DNA of 64,000 nt, from assembly GCA_041686195.1 (NCBI GenBank), contig JAWLEI010000005.1, positions 4,753-68,752 of the forward strand, in the 5' to 3' direction. Shown one piece after another: positions 1 through 8,205 of the stretch. The notes under the pieces are model-generated. The model did no database searches, had not been told where the DNA came from, and saw nothing but the letters and a program-made list of their open reading frames with translations. Source of the stretch: Desulfovermiculus sp041686195. Its GTDB lineage: Bacteria > Desulfobacterota > Desulfovibrionia > Desulfovibrionales > Desulfothermaceae. The translations under genes were made by a program, and so were the position numbers. The number at the start of each line of letters is the position of its first letter. The first letter of the stretch is position 1.

Positions 1-549
1 ATGGCAATAAAGTTACTGAATATATCTGCAATATTTTTTTTCTTTTGCGAATATTTGGAATATAAAATATCAACATATACATGCTCTCTAGTTACTAGTA
101 GCCATGGACCAGTCAAAGCAAGATAATAAATCAAAAAGTATCCAGACAACTCATGAGCCCATATCGTTGGAGAATTAAAAAAATATCTGGCCACAACTTC
201 AATACTCAGTATGCACATAAATACAATCAGGGAATATGAAGATGCCTTGCCCAAGAATATATTCATTGAGGCTATAAAATGTATAATCTTTTTAAGAGTT
301 ATCATAAGGTGCCTTTTCCTTAACCTTCAATCGTATTTACCATACACTTTTAAAGTAAGTCTAATCCTTGTGGAAACAAGAAATCTGATTGTGCCTTCTC
401 ACTCGGCCAGCACACTTTTTTGACCGGAATAAGTAGAGCAGGGAACATCCGTCCAACAATTTGATATGCAATGAGATCAAGGGAGGCCCCAGAGGGACCG
501 CCCTTGAATGATGCCAATTTTTCCTGTCCAATAAAGACCTGAGATACAC
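1..549. other. AT-rich region without a convincing gene
   Basis: This stretch is clearly more AT-rich than the rest of the window. The longest open frame (211-423, plus) gives a 70-residue peptide with no recognisable motif and no good ribosome binding site. No tRNA, terminator with a clear U-tract, or family-type palindromic repeat was seen. It lies downstream of the minus-strand dctP gene. It could be the edge of a transferred segment or a decayed gene; the sequence does not decide this. Confidence 0.4.
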
Positions 550-1587
550 TTAATCCACTGAATAACCTTCCTCAGCCAGATCTTTCTTGACCAGGTCAAT
601 ATACTCGGCTGTGGCCTCGTCCTCCTCGGCAATACTATCCCAGACCTTGTAGGAAGTTTCACGGATTTCCTGCATGGTTTCATCCGACAAGACCACATGT
701 TTGGCCCCTGCTTCTTCCATTTCCTGAGTTGCGGTCTTGGTCATGCCCATGAACATGCGGGTAAAATGTAGGGCCGCCTTTTGGGCCGCGACCTCAAAGG
801 CGACCTGCATCTTTTCGGGCATGGCCTCCCACTGGTCCATGTTGACAAGGATTTCAAGTGTCTGGGCGCTGGAGAAATCCGGTTCAACCATGTATTCGGC
901 TACCTCCTGCAGATTCTGCAGATAGTTTTCGGCATGGCTCCCACTGACAGTGGCATCAATAGTCCCCCGGGACATGGCCTGATAAATCTCCGCAAAAGGG
1001 ATAAAGGTGGTTCCAACCCCTAACTCTTTCAACATCTTGGCCATAGTCCCTGAGGCTCGAACTTTAAGTTCCTTGATATCATCCAGATCTTTTACTTCCT
1101 TTTTGGACATCATGGCATAACCAGGCCAAACCGCGGGAGCAAGGTAATGCACATTCTTCGTTGCGTATTGCTCGCGCAGAAAATCCAGGGCTCCATCCTC
1201 ATAATAAAAATTGTACATCTCCCACACATCCCTGGGATCTCCGGGCAGGGCGAAACTTGCAGCACCGACCGGCAGATCCCCGCCATGATAGGTCCCGTAG
1301 GTGATGGCCATGTCTACAGAACCGTCTCCGGTTCCGGTTAATGTCTGCTCGGATCCGAGCATTGCCCCAGGCGGGACCTGATTAATAGTCAACTTGCCAT
1401 CAGTCATGACCTCCAAGTCCTTGGCCATTTGCTTGATGACAATATACCCAGGATGGTCCATGGCATTGACGTTCTGACAGGTAAGCTTAAACGATTTTTC
1501 GGCCTGGGCCGGAGTGGCTGCCAGGGCAATCAGCCCAGCGGCCAATACAACCATCCACAACTTGGCACTCATTTTTCCTCTTGTCAT
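550..1587 (-). CDS. dctP: TRAP transporter solute-binding protein, DctP family (orphan)
   Basis: Periplasmic solute-binding receptor of a TRAP transporter, which captures an organic acid or related solute and hands it to a DctQM membrane pair. The 345-residue protein starts with a signal peptide of about 29 residues (charged N-terminus, hydrophobic core, cleavage after TPAQA). The mature part has DctP-family features such as the LKVRASGTMAKML stretch followed by a conserved aromatic and acidic region. I chose the ATG at 1587 because a GGAGG ribosome site lies just upstream; a longer open frame reaches 1656. No dctQ or dctM is adjacent, so the membrane partners must be elsewhere. A sigma-54 promoter and a sigma-54 activator gene lie immediately upstream, which suggests substrate- or nutrient-dependent induction. 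The ligand cannot be read from the sequence. Confidence 0.9.
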   Translation of the reverse strand: MTRGKMSAKLWMVVLAAGLIALAATPAQAEKSFKLTCQNVNAMDHPGYIVIKQMAKDLEVMTDGKLTINQVPPGAMLGSEQTLTGTGDGSVDMAITYGTYHGGDLPVGAASFALPGDPRDVWEMYNFYYEDGALDFLREQYATKNVHYLAPAVWPGYAMMSKKEVKDLDDIKELKVRASGTMAKMLKELGVGTTFIPFAEIYQAMSRGTIDATVSGSHAENYLQNLQEVAEYMVEPDFSSAQTLEILVNMDQWEAMPEKMQVAFEVAAQKAALHFTRMFMGMTKTATQEMEEAGAKHVVLSDETMQEIRETSYKVWDSIAEEDEATAEYIDLVKKDLAEEGYSVD

Positions 1588-1758
1588 CGTAACCTCCTCA
1601 AACATGTCACATGGTGTATGTTTCAAGAGATTGCAAACCTTGATCTGCAACCTCATTCCTCACTTTGCTGCATTTAATACGGATATGGAAAAAGCTGTGG
1701 ACTGCTCCCGAAGCAGTCTGCATTGCGGCCAAACAAGTTTTTCCAAACAGACACTGTT

Positions 1759-1774
1759 AGCAATGGCTGTGCCA
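1759..1774 (-). promoter_or_regulatory. sigma-54 promoter of dctP
   Basis: On the minus strand the sequence reads TGGCACAGCCATTGCT. It matches the sigma-54 consensus (TGGCACG-N4-TTGCW) at every defined position except the seventh, which is A instead of G. The GG and GC elements have the required spacing. It lies about 170 bases upstream of the dctP start, with the gene for a sigma-54-dependent activator next in line, so it very probably drives dctP. Confidence 0.82.
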
Positions 1775-1977
1775 TAGGGTCTCTTCTCCAGGCAGGTCCA
1801 GAGTATTGGTCCGGCAAAACCCTTGCTGACTCTGGCTCAAGACCAGGAAAAAGAACAGGGAATGCCTGGCTTTTTGATCTGGGCCGCACCCCTATCTTCG
1901 ACAGCACATTTTGCATATTTGCATTTCATTTTTGTTTTTTTATGTCTTGACCCTGGAATGCGCAGGCTTTTTCTGTT

Positions 1978-2015
1978 TATGCTTTCATGCATATTTTATG
2001 CTTTCATGCATATTT
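1978..2015 (-). promoter_or_regulatory. tandem 19-bp operator-like repeats (candidate enhancer site)
   Basis: TATGCTTTCATGCATATTT occurs twice, head to tail (1978-1996 and 1997-2015), without a gap. Each copy contains the inverted repeat TATGC-N6-GCATA, typical of a dimeric DNA-binding site. Further GCATA/TTTGCAT half-sites lie near 1912-1930. The pair sits between the 3' end of the sigma-54 activator gene and the sigma-54 promoter, about 205 to 255 bases upstream of that promoter. It is a good candidate for the upstream activating sequence. Binding is inferred, not shown. Confidence 0.6.
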
Positions 2016-2036
2016 CTAGGCGCAGCTTTTTATAAC

Positions 2037-3842
2037 TTACTGATCTCCTTCATGGTTTTTAAGCAAACCATACTTTCGCAGTTTGCGGGCCACGGTTGAC
2101 TGCTGCACGCCCAGGGCCCTGGCCATCTCCTCCTGGGTGGAGTACATATCCCTGGCTTTGCGCATCAACTCCATTTCCAGCCGCTCAACCTCATCACGCA
2201 GGGATGTACTCCCGTCCCATCCGGCAGCCAAAGTGGCTTTCACTTGCACGCTCTCTCGCAACCGCGAGGGAAGATCAGCATATTCAATGCTCTTTCCCCG
2301 GCAGGTGATCACCAGGCGCTCACACAGGTTGATAAGCTCCCGCACATTTCCGGGGTAGTGATAATCCAATAAGGCATTCAGGGCCTGCGGGCTGAGGCGT
2401 GGCAAGGAGTCCACGTCCATTTTCGCGGCAAAATGGCGAATATAATGCTGGATCAGGGGGAAGATGCACTCTTTGCGTTCCCGCAACGGAGGAAGATACA
2501 TGGGGATGACGTTGAGCCGATAAAACAGGTCGGATCGAAAGCTTTTCGCATCGACCAGAGCGGATAAATCCTTATTACTGGCCGCAACAATCCGCACATC
2601 CAAGTGCTTGCTCTCTGTACTCCCCACCCGGGTAATGCACGAATCTTCAAGAAAATGAAGGAGCTTCACCTGGGCTGAGGTTGGAAGATCGCTGATTTCA
2701 TCCAAAAACAAGGTCCCGGTATGCGCCAGCTCAAACTTCCCGCTCTTGCCTCTTTCTCCAGCTCCGGTAAAAGCCCCCCGCACATATCCGAAAAGCTCTG
2801 ACTCGAGCAGAGTCTCAGGGATCGATCCGCAATTTATCTTGATAAAAGGGCCCATCGCTCGCTGAGAGTTGTCATGAATAAACTTGGCCAACAGCCCCTT
2901 TCCGGCTCCTGTCTCCCCGATAATCAAGGCTGTGGAATCGGTAGGGGCCACTTTTTGGGCCTGCAAAAAGACTTTGGCCATATTCTCGCTCTTGATAATA
3001 ACATGCTTGTCTATGGAATTGAGACACTGGAATTCCTCCAGCTGACTCTGCAGCTCCTGGTGCATGCTTTTGTGCTCTTCGAGCTCGTTCTGCAAAGAGT
3101 AGAGCTCACTCACATCCCGTTCATTGACCACAACCCGAAACAGCTTGCCGTCATTGGTCAGCACCGGGCTGCCGCTGACCAAAAGCCTCCGCCCATCTCT
3201 GGTGGTCTGGAGCAAGCTGGCACTCTCCCTGCCGGATATGATCTTCAGGGTTACCGAGGAGTCAATCAGGCCCATGTCGATGATTTCCTGCATATTGCGG
3301 CCGATGACATCTTCGGCCCGGATATTGTTCAACCGTTCCGAAGCCTTATTAATACGCAGCACAGTTGCTTCCTGATCGCAGACCCAGATGCCGTCTGAGG
3401 AAGAATTGATGATTCCTTCCAGCTCCTGGAAAATGTGATGATAGTAATTGACCCCTTCCAGAGCCTCTTCCAGCTCTGTAGTGTCTTCAATGACACAGAG
3501 CATGCCCAGAAAACGGCGTTTCCAGTACAAAGAATTCAACTTGGCAAAATAGGTGAAGCCATCGGTCTGAAAGGTCACCCGAACCTTGTCCTTCTGGCCG
3601 CTGAGGGCAGGATGAACCTTAAGCCACAGCTCAGGCAAAGACTGCCGCAGCTCACTGCCCGGAGTAACCCCCAAATCGGCCTGAGCCAGTTGGTTGGAAA
3701 AAAGGACCCGGCCATGCTTATCCAAAAGAAAAACCCCATTGGGTGAGGCATTGACCAAAGCATAGCTGAGCACCCGCCAATCCATCTGTCTCTGGTCTTG
3801 TCCAACACCTTTCCAATGCTCTTCCAATAAAGACAGGGACAT
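2037..3842 (-). CDS. PAS-containing sigma-54-dependent transcriptional activator
   Basis: Bacterial enhancer-binding protein that would open sigma-54 promoters by ATP hydrolysis. In the 601-residue form there are two PAS-like sensor domains (about residues 25-120 and 140-245), a short coiled linker, and an AAA+ domain with Walker A GETGAGKG near 309-316. The AAA+ domain also has the sigma-54 contact loop GAFTGA, Walker B GTLFLDE, and arginine-finger regions. A helix-turn-helix (TQEEMARALGVQQSTVARKL) closes the protein. I prefer the ATG at 3842, preceded by a GGAAGGA site; a TTG at 3947 would add 35 residues. The PAS architecture suggests an intracellular small-molecule or redox signal. Its neighbour dctP with its sigma-54 promoter is the likely target. 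Confidence 0.92.
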   Translation of the reverse strand: MSLSLLEEHWKGVGQDQRQMDWRVLSYALVNASPNGVFLLDKHGRVLFSNQLAQADLGVTPGSELRQSLPELWLKVHPALSGQKDKVRVTFQTDGFTYFAKLNSLYWKRRFLGMLCVIEDTTELEEALEGVNYYHHIFQELEGIINSSSDGIWVCDQEATVLRINKASERLNNIRAEDVIGRNMQEIIDMGLIDSSVTLKIISGRESASLLQTTRDGRRLLVSGSPVLTNDGKLFRVVVNERDVSELYSLQNELEEHKSMHQELQSQLEEFQCLNSIDKHVIIKSENMAKVFLQAQKVAPTDSTALIIGETGAGKGLLAKFIHDNSQRAMGPFIKINCGSIPETLLESELFGYVRGAFTGAGERGKSGKFELAHTGTLFLDEISDLPTSAQVKLLHFLEDSCITRVGSTESKHLDVRIVAASNKDLSALVDAKSFRSDLFYRLNVIPMYLPPLRERKECIFPLIQHYIRHFAAKMDVDSLPRLSPQALNALLDYHYPGNVRELINLCERLVITCRGKSIEYADLPSRLRESVQVKATLAAGWDGSTSLRDEVERLEMELMRKARDMYSTQEEMARALGVQQSTVARKLRKYGLLKNHEGDQ

Positions 3843-3961
3843 AAAAATTCCTTCCCCGAAAAAAGTATGACTGACTTCAACTCCCAGCTTAAAAAAGAGC
3901 AGCCCGCATTCTTCACAGCTGCAAGATCCCGAAATCTGCGCAACCAACCAATAAACTCAGA

Positions 3962-4130
3962 TCTCGTATGAACAAGATTTTACACCCCAGATGGCTTGCC
4001 CTTGAGGGCAAGGGCGGCCTACTGGTGAACCGGCTTTTGCGTAGGGCGGGCTTGACCCCAAGCCCAGCCCTTTTCATACTCTGTTTCTTTCTCGATCAAA
4101 CTGGGCGGCTGCAGCCAGAGGCGGCGCTGA
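3962..4130 (-). repeat. mosaic palindromic intergenic repeat, copy R1
   Basis: About 165 bases nearly identical to the reverse complement of 13791-13955. It contains the family's cargo block (GTAGGGCGGGCTTGACCCCA and AGGGCGGCCTACTGG) and an end unit with GTTTC, TTGATC-type and GC-rich hairpin sequence. It lies between the activator gene and the acyl-CoA dehydrogenase. A further end-unit fragment occurs at about 4306-4338. It has no coding potential of its own. Confidence 0.8.
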
Positions 4131-4245
4131 CTCCTGAGAACGGGAAATGATATGTATTTTTGCATATCATGTTCTCAAATTTTGGACAACCTTTTAAAAC
4201 ACATGGAAAATGAGTTATTCAACAATGCATAAACACGGGCCGCAC

Positions 4246-4278
4246 AAAAAAGCCGGCCTGATTTCCACCAGACCGGCT
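4246..4278 (-). terminator. rho-independent terminator, acyl-CoA dehydrogenase transcript
   Basis: On the minus strand AGCCGGTCTG, an 8-base loop and CAGGCCGGCT form a stem followed by a run of T. It lies downstream of the minus-strand acyl-CoA dehydrogenase gene and is correctly oriented to end that transcript. Confidence 0.75.
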
Positions 4279-4344
4279 GTTAGCATGTGACGTCTCTTCC
4301 GATGACCGCAGAGGCCCAGTTTGATCGAAGAAGAAACCCACGGA

Positions 4345-4438
4345 CAATTTTTTAACCGCGGAACACACGGAATACGCCGAATGGAAATATATGTGCAATT
4401 CTTCCGTGCATTCTGTGTGTTCCGCGGTTAAAAAATTG
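4345..4438. repeat. large inverted repeat with 24-bp arms
   Basis: Arms 4345-4368 and 4415-4438 are perfect reverse complements, with the core TTTAACCGCGGAACACAC. Looser complementarity continues toward the 46-base centre. It starts 13 bases beyond the stop codon of the acyl-CoA dehydrogenase. The arm resembles the dispersed CCGCGGA-ACACACGGA-type repeats common between bacterial genes; that resemblance is from memory and was not searched. It could act as a 3' stabilising hairpin. Confidence 0.75.
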
Positions 4439-4450
4439 GCCGCACCGCAG

Positions 4451-5305
4451 CTATTTCATGATGTTGGCTCCAATGACTACCCGCTGGATCTCGTTTGTCC
4501 CTTCATAGATCTGGGTGATCTTGGCATCGCGCATCATCCGCTCCAGGGGATAATCTTTGACGTACCCGTATCCCCCCAATACCTGCACCGCTTCCGTGGT
4601 CACCCACATGGCCACATCCGAGGCAAAGCACTTGGCCATAGCCGCCTCTTTGGTATAGGGCTTTTTGTTGTCCACGCACCAGGCAGCGCGGTAGACCATG
4701 AATCTGGCTGCATCAATCTGGGTGGCCATATCCGCCAACTTGAACTGCACGGCCTGAAACTTGCCTATGGGCTGGCCGAATTGCTGCCGTTTCTGGGCGT
4801 AGCTCAATGCCTGTTCATAGGCTCCCTGAGCGATCCCCAGGGCCTGAGCAGCAATGCCGATTCGCCCGCCGTCCAGTACTGCCGAGGCATGGGTCCCTCC
4901 GGCATCAGACCCGGCCTCGGGCTCAGTCAGCCCCAGACATCCAAGTTTGGTCCCTTCGGCCATGGGCGTTAAGAATTTCTGTTTCTGCTCTTCGGTTCCA
5001 AACAGATATATAGGATTGCTGCCCAGGGAGACATGAGCGGACAACACCACTCCGCTTGAGGCACAGACCCTGGAGAGTTCTTCGATGGCTATCACATAAC
5101 TTTGATAGTCAGCCTGTGCTCCGCCATAGGCTTCCGGAAAAATGATCCCGGGCAATTCCAGCTCCGCAAGCTTGTCAAACTGGATTTCCCGGTCAAAACG
5201 TTCTTCCGCGTCCCGCTCCGAAGCACTGGGAGCCAGTTCTTTCTTGGCATAATCCCGGACCGCCTTGCGCAACATCTGATGCTCTTTTTTCAGCTGAAAA
5301 TCCAT
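4451..5305 (-). CDS. acyl-CoA dehydrogenase with internal in-frame deletion
   Basis: Flavoenzyme family that oxidises acyl-CoA thioesters at the alpha-beta bond. The 284-residue protein has an intact N-terminal helical domain (from MDFQLKKEHQML) and the LTEPEAGSDAGG motif. The C-terminal helical domain is also present, with RIGIAAQALGIAQGA, GGYGY, and the catalytic glutamate in IYEGTNEIQ. Between AVLDG and GGRIG about 90 residues of the middle beta domain are missing, against a usual length near 380. That domain normally contributes to flavin and substrate binding. The join lies at about 4866-4876 at an LDGG-like sequence that occurs on both sides in relatives, which fits a deletion between short repeats. 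ATG at 5305 has an AAGGAG site. It is probably inactive or altered; an assembly error is also possible. Confidence 0.8.
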   Translation of the reverse strand: MDFQLKKEHQMLRKAVRDYAKKELAPSASERDAEERFDREIQFDKLAELELPGIIFPEAYGGAQADYQSYVIAIEELSRVCASSGVVLSAHVSLGSNPIYLFGTEEQKQKFLTPMAEGTKLGCLGLTEPEAGSDAGGTHASAVLDGGRIGIAAQALGIAQGAYEQALSYAQKRQQFGQPIGKFQAVQFKLADMATQIDAARFMVYRAAWCVDNKKPYTKEAAMAKCFASDVAMWVTTEAVQVLGGYGYVKDYPLERMMRDAKITQIYEGTNEIQRVVIGANIMK

Positions 5306-5647
5306 AGCTTCTCCTTTTGTTTTGGCCTCCAATTCCGCTCAACACCGGCAGGGTTTTGGCTCCGATCTTCCATGGGTCAAAGTGGATGGACAGGGAAGAT
5401 CGCTTGGTCGCCCGGCTTATTCAGTTTCCGGACAGCCTTACCAACTCTGGGCAGAAGACGCAATTGCGGAAAGGGGCAACCTCCGGGCCATTGCCGCATG
5501 CAGGGCCGAGGCCCCCCTGATCTTGAAGGCATCCCAGAAAATGGAGAAGAGAACCCGGGCTGAAGAACGAAAGAGATAAGAAATTAAGGGGAGGGGATAA
5601 ACAGGCAGAAAAAGATTGGCCTCATGTGTCCAAAACCAGAGGCGGGG
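5306..5647. other. intergenic region, no supported gene
   Basis: This 342-base gap separates the acyl-CoA dehydrogenase start from the end of the next minus-strand gene. A plus-strand frame (5322-5579) ends in a somewhat protein-like stretch (AEDAIAERGNLRAIAACRAE) but has no matching ribosome site and no family I recognise. It may be a remnant of a decayed gene. The promoter of the dehydrogenase should lie here, but I could not identify it with confidence. Confidence 0.3.
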
Positions 5648-5929
5648 TCAGGAATCGGATCTTCCCGGAGAGCTCAGCTTGGGCCTGGCATTGGTCCTGT
5701 ACACACAAGAGAGCTTGCGTTCCGGAAACTCTTGGATGACCAGGTCATCCATATGTATTTTCAACTCATTGAGCTTTTCCAAGACCTGGGCTGCGCTGTT
5801 GACCGCCTCGTGTTCTTGCCCGTAGGCGGCTTGCAGGCAGCGGGAAAAGACTTCGAGCCGATAATAACAGGTGTGCAGCATGAGACTGTTCTCCATATGC
5901 TGTTCAAACGAGAAATGCGTCTTGGGCAT
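5648..5929 (-). CDS. small hypothetical protein
   Basis: 93-residue soluble protein without a family I recognise. It starts MPKTHFSFEQHMENSLMLH and is mostly helical by composition, with two central cysteines (CYYRLEVFSRC). The C-terminus is basic and serine-rich. A GGAGG site sits six bases before the ATG, so translation is likely. It begins 17 bases downstream of the SAP-like small gene on the same strand, so the two are probably co-transcribed. The function is unknown. Confidence 0.6.
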   Translation of the reverse strand: MPKTHFSFEQHMENSLMLHTCYYRLEVFSRCLQAAYGQEHEAVNSAAQVLEKLNELKIHMDDLVIQEFPERKLSCVYRTNARPKLSSPGRSDS

Positions 5930-5946
5930 AAATCCTCCACCGTCTT

Positions 5947-6207
5947 TTATTCAGCTACAGCTCCATCCAGAGGTTTTTTCACTCCTTTTTTGCCCCCTTT
6001 CACTGGGCCCGAATTCAGGGACAAAAGAAGACATTCGGTGCGAAACAAGCAGCTCCGCTGGTCACAGTATCCGGATCCGGCCCGGGCGAAACAGTCAAAA
6101 TTTCCCTCAGCCCGCTGGATGGCCCGGATGGCTTCAACCTTGGTCACCCCAACCCCAAAGCGCAGGCCATTCTTCCGGCCCAGGGATCGAACATCTTGCA
6201 TTTTCAC
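5947..6207 (-). CDS. small SAP-domain-like cysteine protein
   Basis: 86-residue protein. The first part (RSLGRKNGLRFGVGVTKVEA) looks like a SAP-type helix-extended-helix nucleic-acid-binding motif. It is followed by IRAIQRAEGNFDCFARA and the cysteine pattern C-x7-C-x4-C-x5-C. This IRAIQ-AEGNF-C combination recurs in small SAP-domain proteins of delta-proteobacteria (family knowledge). The cysteines may bind a metal, which is an inference. It heads a two-gene minus-strand unit with the 93-residue protein downstream. Confidence 0.7.
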   Translation of the reverse strand: MKMQDVRSLGRKNGLRFGVGVTKVEAIRAIQRAEGNFDCFARAGSGYCDQRSCLFRTECLLLSLNSGPVKGGKKGVKKPLDGAVAE

Positions 6208-6402
6208 TGCCGTGACTCCCTGTAATTAGTTGTTCAGACTCCAACCAAGACTTTCAACGCACAGGAATCTATATTATGCTTCTTTGCCCAGGGAGACAAG
6301 ACAGAAATAAAATTTCTCCCCGGGCCATGCATACAAAAAGAAAATTTATTGATATTGTTCATAATTATCAGAAAAAATGAAGAATCCTGTGATTGGCCTC
6401 AA

Positions 6403-7059
6403 ATGACTTCTGCCTTCACCGCCCCCTCTTGCCCTCTTTGCTACCAGGATCGGGCCGCCTGTTTTCACCAGGACCACAAGCGCAGATATTACCGCTGCTC
6501 AAGATGTCATTTGGTCTATGTGCCCCAAGAAGAGCATCTCGGTCCAGATCAAGAAAAAGCCCGCTACGATCGGCATAACAACCAGGTGTATGATCCTGGT
6601 TACAGGAGATTTCTGTCCAGGGTCCTTGCTCCGCTCAGACAGCAAATGCCTCCGCCAGCCCTTGGTCTTGACTTTGGATGCGGGCCAGGACCGGCCTTAG
6701 CCGCCATGGCCCGGGAAGCGGGCTACAACATGGCAGTGTTCGATCCCTTCTACGCCCCGGACCCAGAGGTCTGGAACACAAGCTACGACTTTATTACCTG
6801 CACCGAAGTGGTTGAGCATCTGCGCCAGCCCGGAACCACCCTGCCCTGGGTTTGGCCTTTTGTGCGCCCCAAAGGACTGCTGGCGATTATGACCAAGCTG
6901 GTCCATTCCCAGAGCGCCTTTGCCCATTGGCACTATATCCGGGATGAAACACACGTTTGCTTCTTTTCACAAGCCACCTTCCTGTGGCTGGCTGACACTC
7001 TGCCGGCCGAAGTCTCTTTTTACGGCCAGGACGTGATCTTCCTTCACAAACCGGACTGA
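6403..7059 (+). CDS. class I SAM-dependent methyltransferase with N-terminal zinc ribbon
   Basis: 218-residue protein. Two CxxC pairs near the N-terminus (CPLC and CSRC) form a probable zinc ribbon. It is followed by a methyltransferase fold with the glycine-rich SAM-binding motif DFGCGPGPALAAMA and the TCTEVVEHL motif typical of this group. The C-terminal HWHYIRDETHV stretch is also characteristic. Several starts are possible; I use ATG 6403, because the upstream TTG at 6349 adds hydrophobic residues that do not fit. No strong ribosome site is visible. The substrate is unknown. The gene is transcribed away from the SAP-like unit and is followed by repeat DNA. Confidence 0.85.
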   Translation: MTSAFTAPSCPLCYQDRAACFHQDHKRRYYRCSRCHLVYVPQEEHLGPDQEKARYDRHNNQVYDPGYRRFLSRVLAPLRQQMPPPALGLDFGCGPGPALAAMAREAGYNMAVFDPFYAPDPEVWNTSYDFITCTEVVEHLRQPGTTLPWVWPFVRPKGLLAIMTKLVHSQSAFAHWHYIRDETHVCFFSQATFLWLADTLPAEVSFYGQDVIFLHKPD

Positions 7060-7082
7060 ATGCGGTGTCCGGTACGGAGGTT

Positions 7083-7420
7083 CTGTTCTCAGGTGCAAGT
7101 TTCCAGAAGTGTTCAGGTTTCAGATTTGCCTCCGGCAAATCTGAAATATTTTTTGCCCCAAAGCGGGCAAAAAAAGAAAAATTTGCCGGGTTGATCGAAA
7201 AAGAAACTGACCAAGAGGGCTGGGCTTGGGGTCAAGCCCGCCCTACTGGAGGAGTAGCAGGAGCCATGCTTGCCTTCTAAGGAAGAATTGTATTGAGATA
7301 GCAAAGAGAAGTCAGGGCCTTGGGCCTACGGAATCACCACCAGTAGGCCGCCCTTGACCCCAAGGGCAGGCCTTCTTGAAGTTAATACTTGTTTCGTACG
7401 ATAACCCTGGAAACGCCTTC
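7083..7420 (+). repeat. mosaic palindromic intergenic repeat, copy R2
   Basis: A TTGTTCTCAGGTG-like module (from 7083) is followed by a hairpin unit at 7117-7207, bounded by GTTTC and GAAAC. That unit contains GCCTCCGGCAAATCTG and the GCCC-CAAAG-CGGGC stem with A/T runs. Next comes the cargo block with CAAGCCCGCCCTAC and AGTAGGCCGCCCTTGACC. It fills most of the gap between the methyltransferase gene and mobA. Short open frames here are translations of the repeat and are not genes. Confidence 0.8.
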
Positions 7421-7506
7421 TTCTTATGGCTCCGGCCATCTTCTCATTTTTTCGGGCTGGAATTATGAACAATAACAAGCATAATCAGAAAGCCCTAGGG
7501 GTTGTC

Positions 7507-7536
7507 TTGACATCCTTGTGTTCGCCGGGCTAACAA
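7507..7536 (+). promoter_or_regulatory. possible sigma-70 promoter of mobA
   Basis: TTGACA at 7507-7512 and TAACAA at 7531-7536 are separated by 18 bases, about 40 bases before the mobA start. The -35 box is perfect and the -10 box is weak. Confidence 0.4.
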
Positions 7537-7575
7537 ACTCACTTGTCTCCAGAACCATCTCAGGTGAATCCAGCT

Positions 7576-8205
7576 ATGCTCTCAAGTGTATCCGGTGCCA
7601 TTCTCTGCGGCGGGCTCAACACCCGCATGCATGGACGAGTTAAGAGCCATTTGCGCCTTGGAGACCAAACGTTTCTGCAGCGGCTGACCACAACCCTGGA
7701 GTCTGCTTGTGTTGAGGTCTGCATCATAACCCGTAATCCCGAGGAATACAGCTCATCGCCTTTGCCCAAGCACACGGATATATTCCCCTTGCGCTCCTCC
7801 TTGTCCGGACTCCACGCCGCCTTGAGCCACAGCAGGCAAAAACACGTTTTCATCACCGCGTGCGACACTCCTCTCCTTGCGCCCGCAGTCATCCGCCTGC
7901 TCATGGCCAGAGGATCCCGGTCCGACGACGTTATCGTCCCAGTGATCAACGGATATTATGAGCCTCTATGCGCCATCTATTCTCAACGCTGTTTGCCGGT
8001 TATGGCTGAGCTCCTGCAAAAAGGGCTGGCCAAGATATCGGCCATGTTTTCCCAGGTTCAGGTCCAGACCGTGCACCAAGAAGATCTCTGCATCGCCGAC
8101 CCCGGCCTTCATTCCTTCATTAATGTCAACACGCCTGAGGATCTGGCCCGCCTGCACAAAAAAGCTCAACTTGGTCCTGAGGTTGCCTCACTGACCCAGA
8201 TCTGA
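7576..8205 (+). CDS. mobA: molybdenum cofactor guanylyltransferase
   Basis: NTP-transferase family enzyme that attaches GMP to molybdopterin, giving the dinucleotide cofactor used by formate dehydrogenases and related oxidoreductases. The N-terminal nucleotide-binding loop GAILCGGLNTRM, the metal-binding region ITACDTPLL and the closing FINVNTPEDL motif are as in MobA. The usual lysine of the loop is shifted (RVKSHLRLG). The ATG at 7576 follows an AGGTGA site; a TTG at 7543 would add 11 residues. The gene converges on hemC and overlaps its 3' end by 18 bases. A related NTP-transferase such as MocA is less likely. Confidence 0.82.
   Translation: MLSSVSGAILCGGLNTRMHGRVKSHLRLGDQTFLQRLTTTLESACVEVCIITRNPEEYSSSPLPKHTDIFPLRSSLSGLHAALSHSRQKHVFITACDTPLLAPAVIRLLMARGSRSDDVIVPVINGYYEPLCAIYSQRCLPVMAELLQKGLAKISAMFSQVQVQTVHQEDLCIADPGLHSFINVNTPEDLARLHKKAQLGPEVASLTQI

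Noticed and set aside
211..423. Open frame for a 70-residue peptide at the left edge
   Set aside because: No ribosome site, no family features, and it lies in AT-rich sequence where short frames occur by chance.
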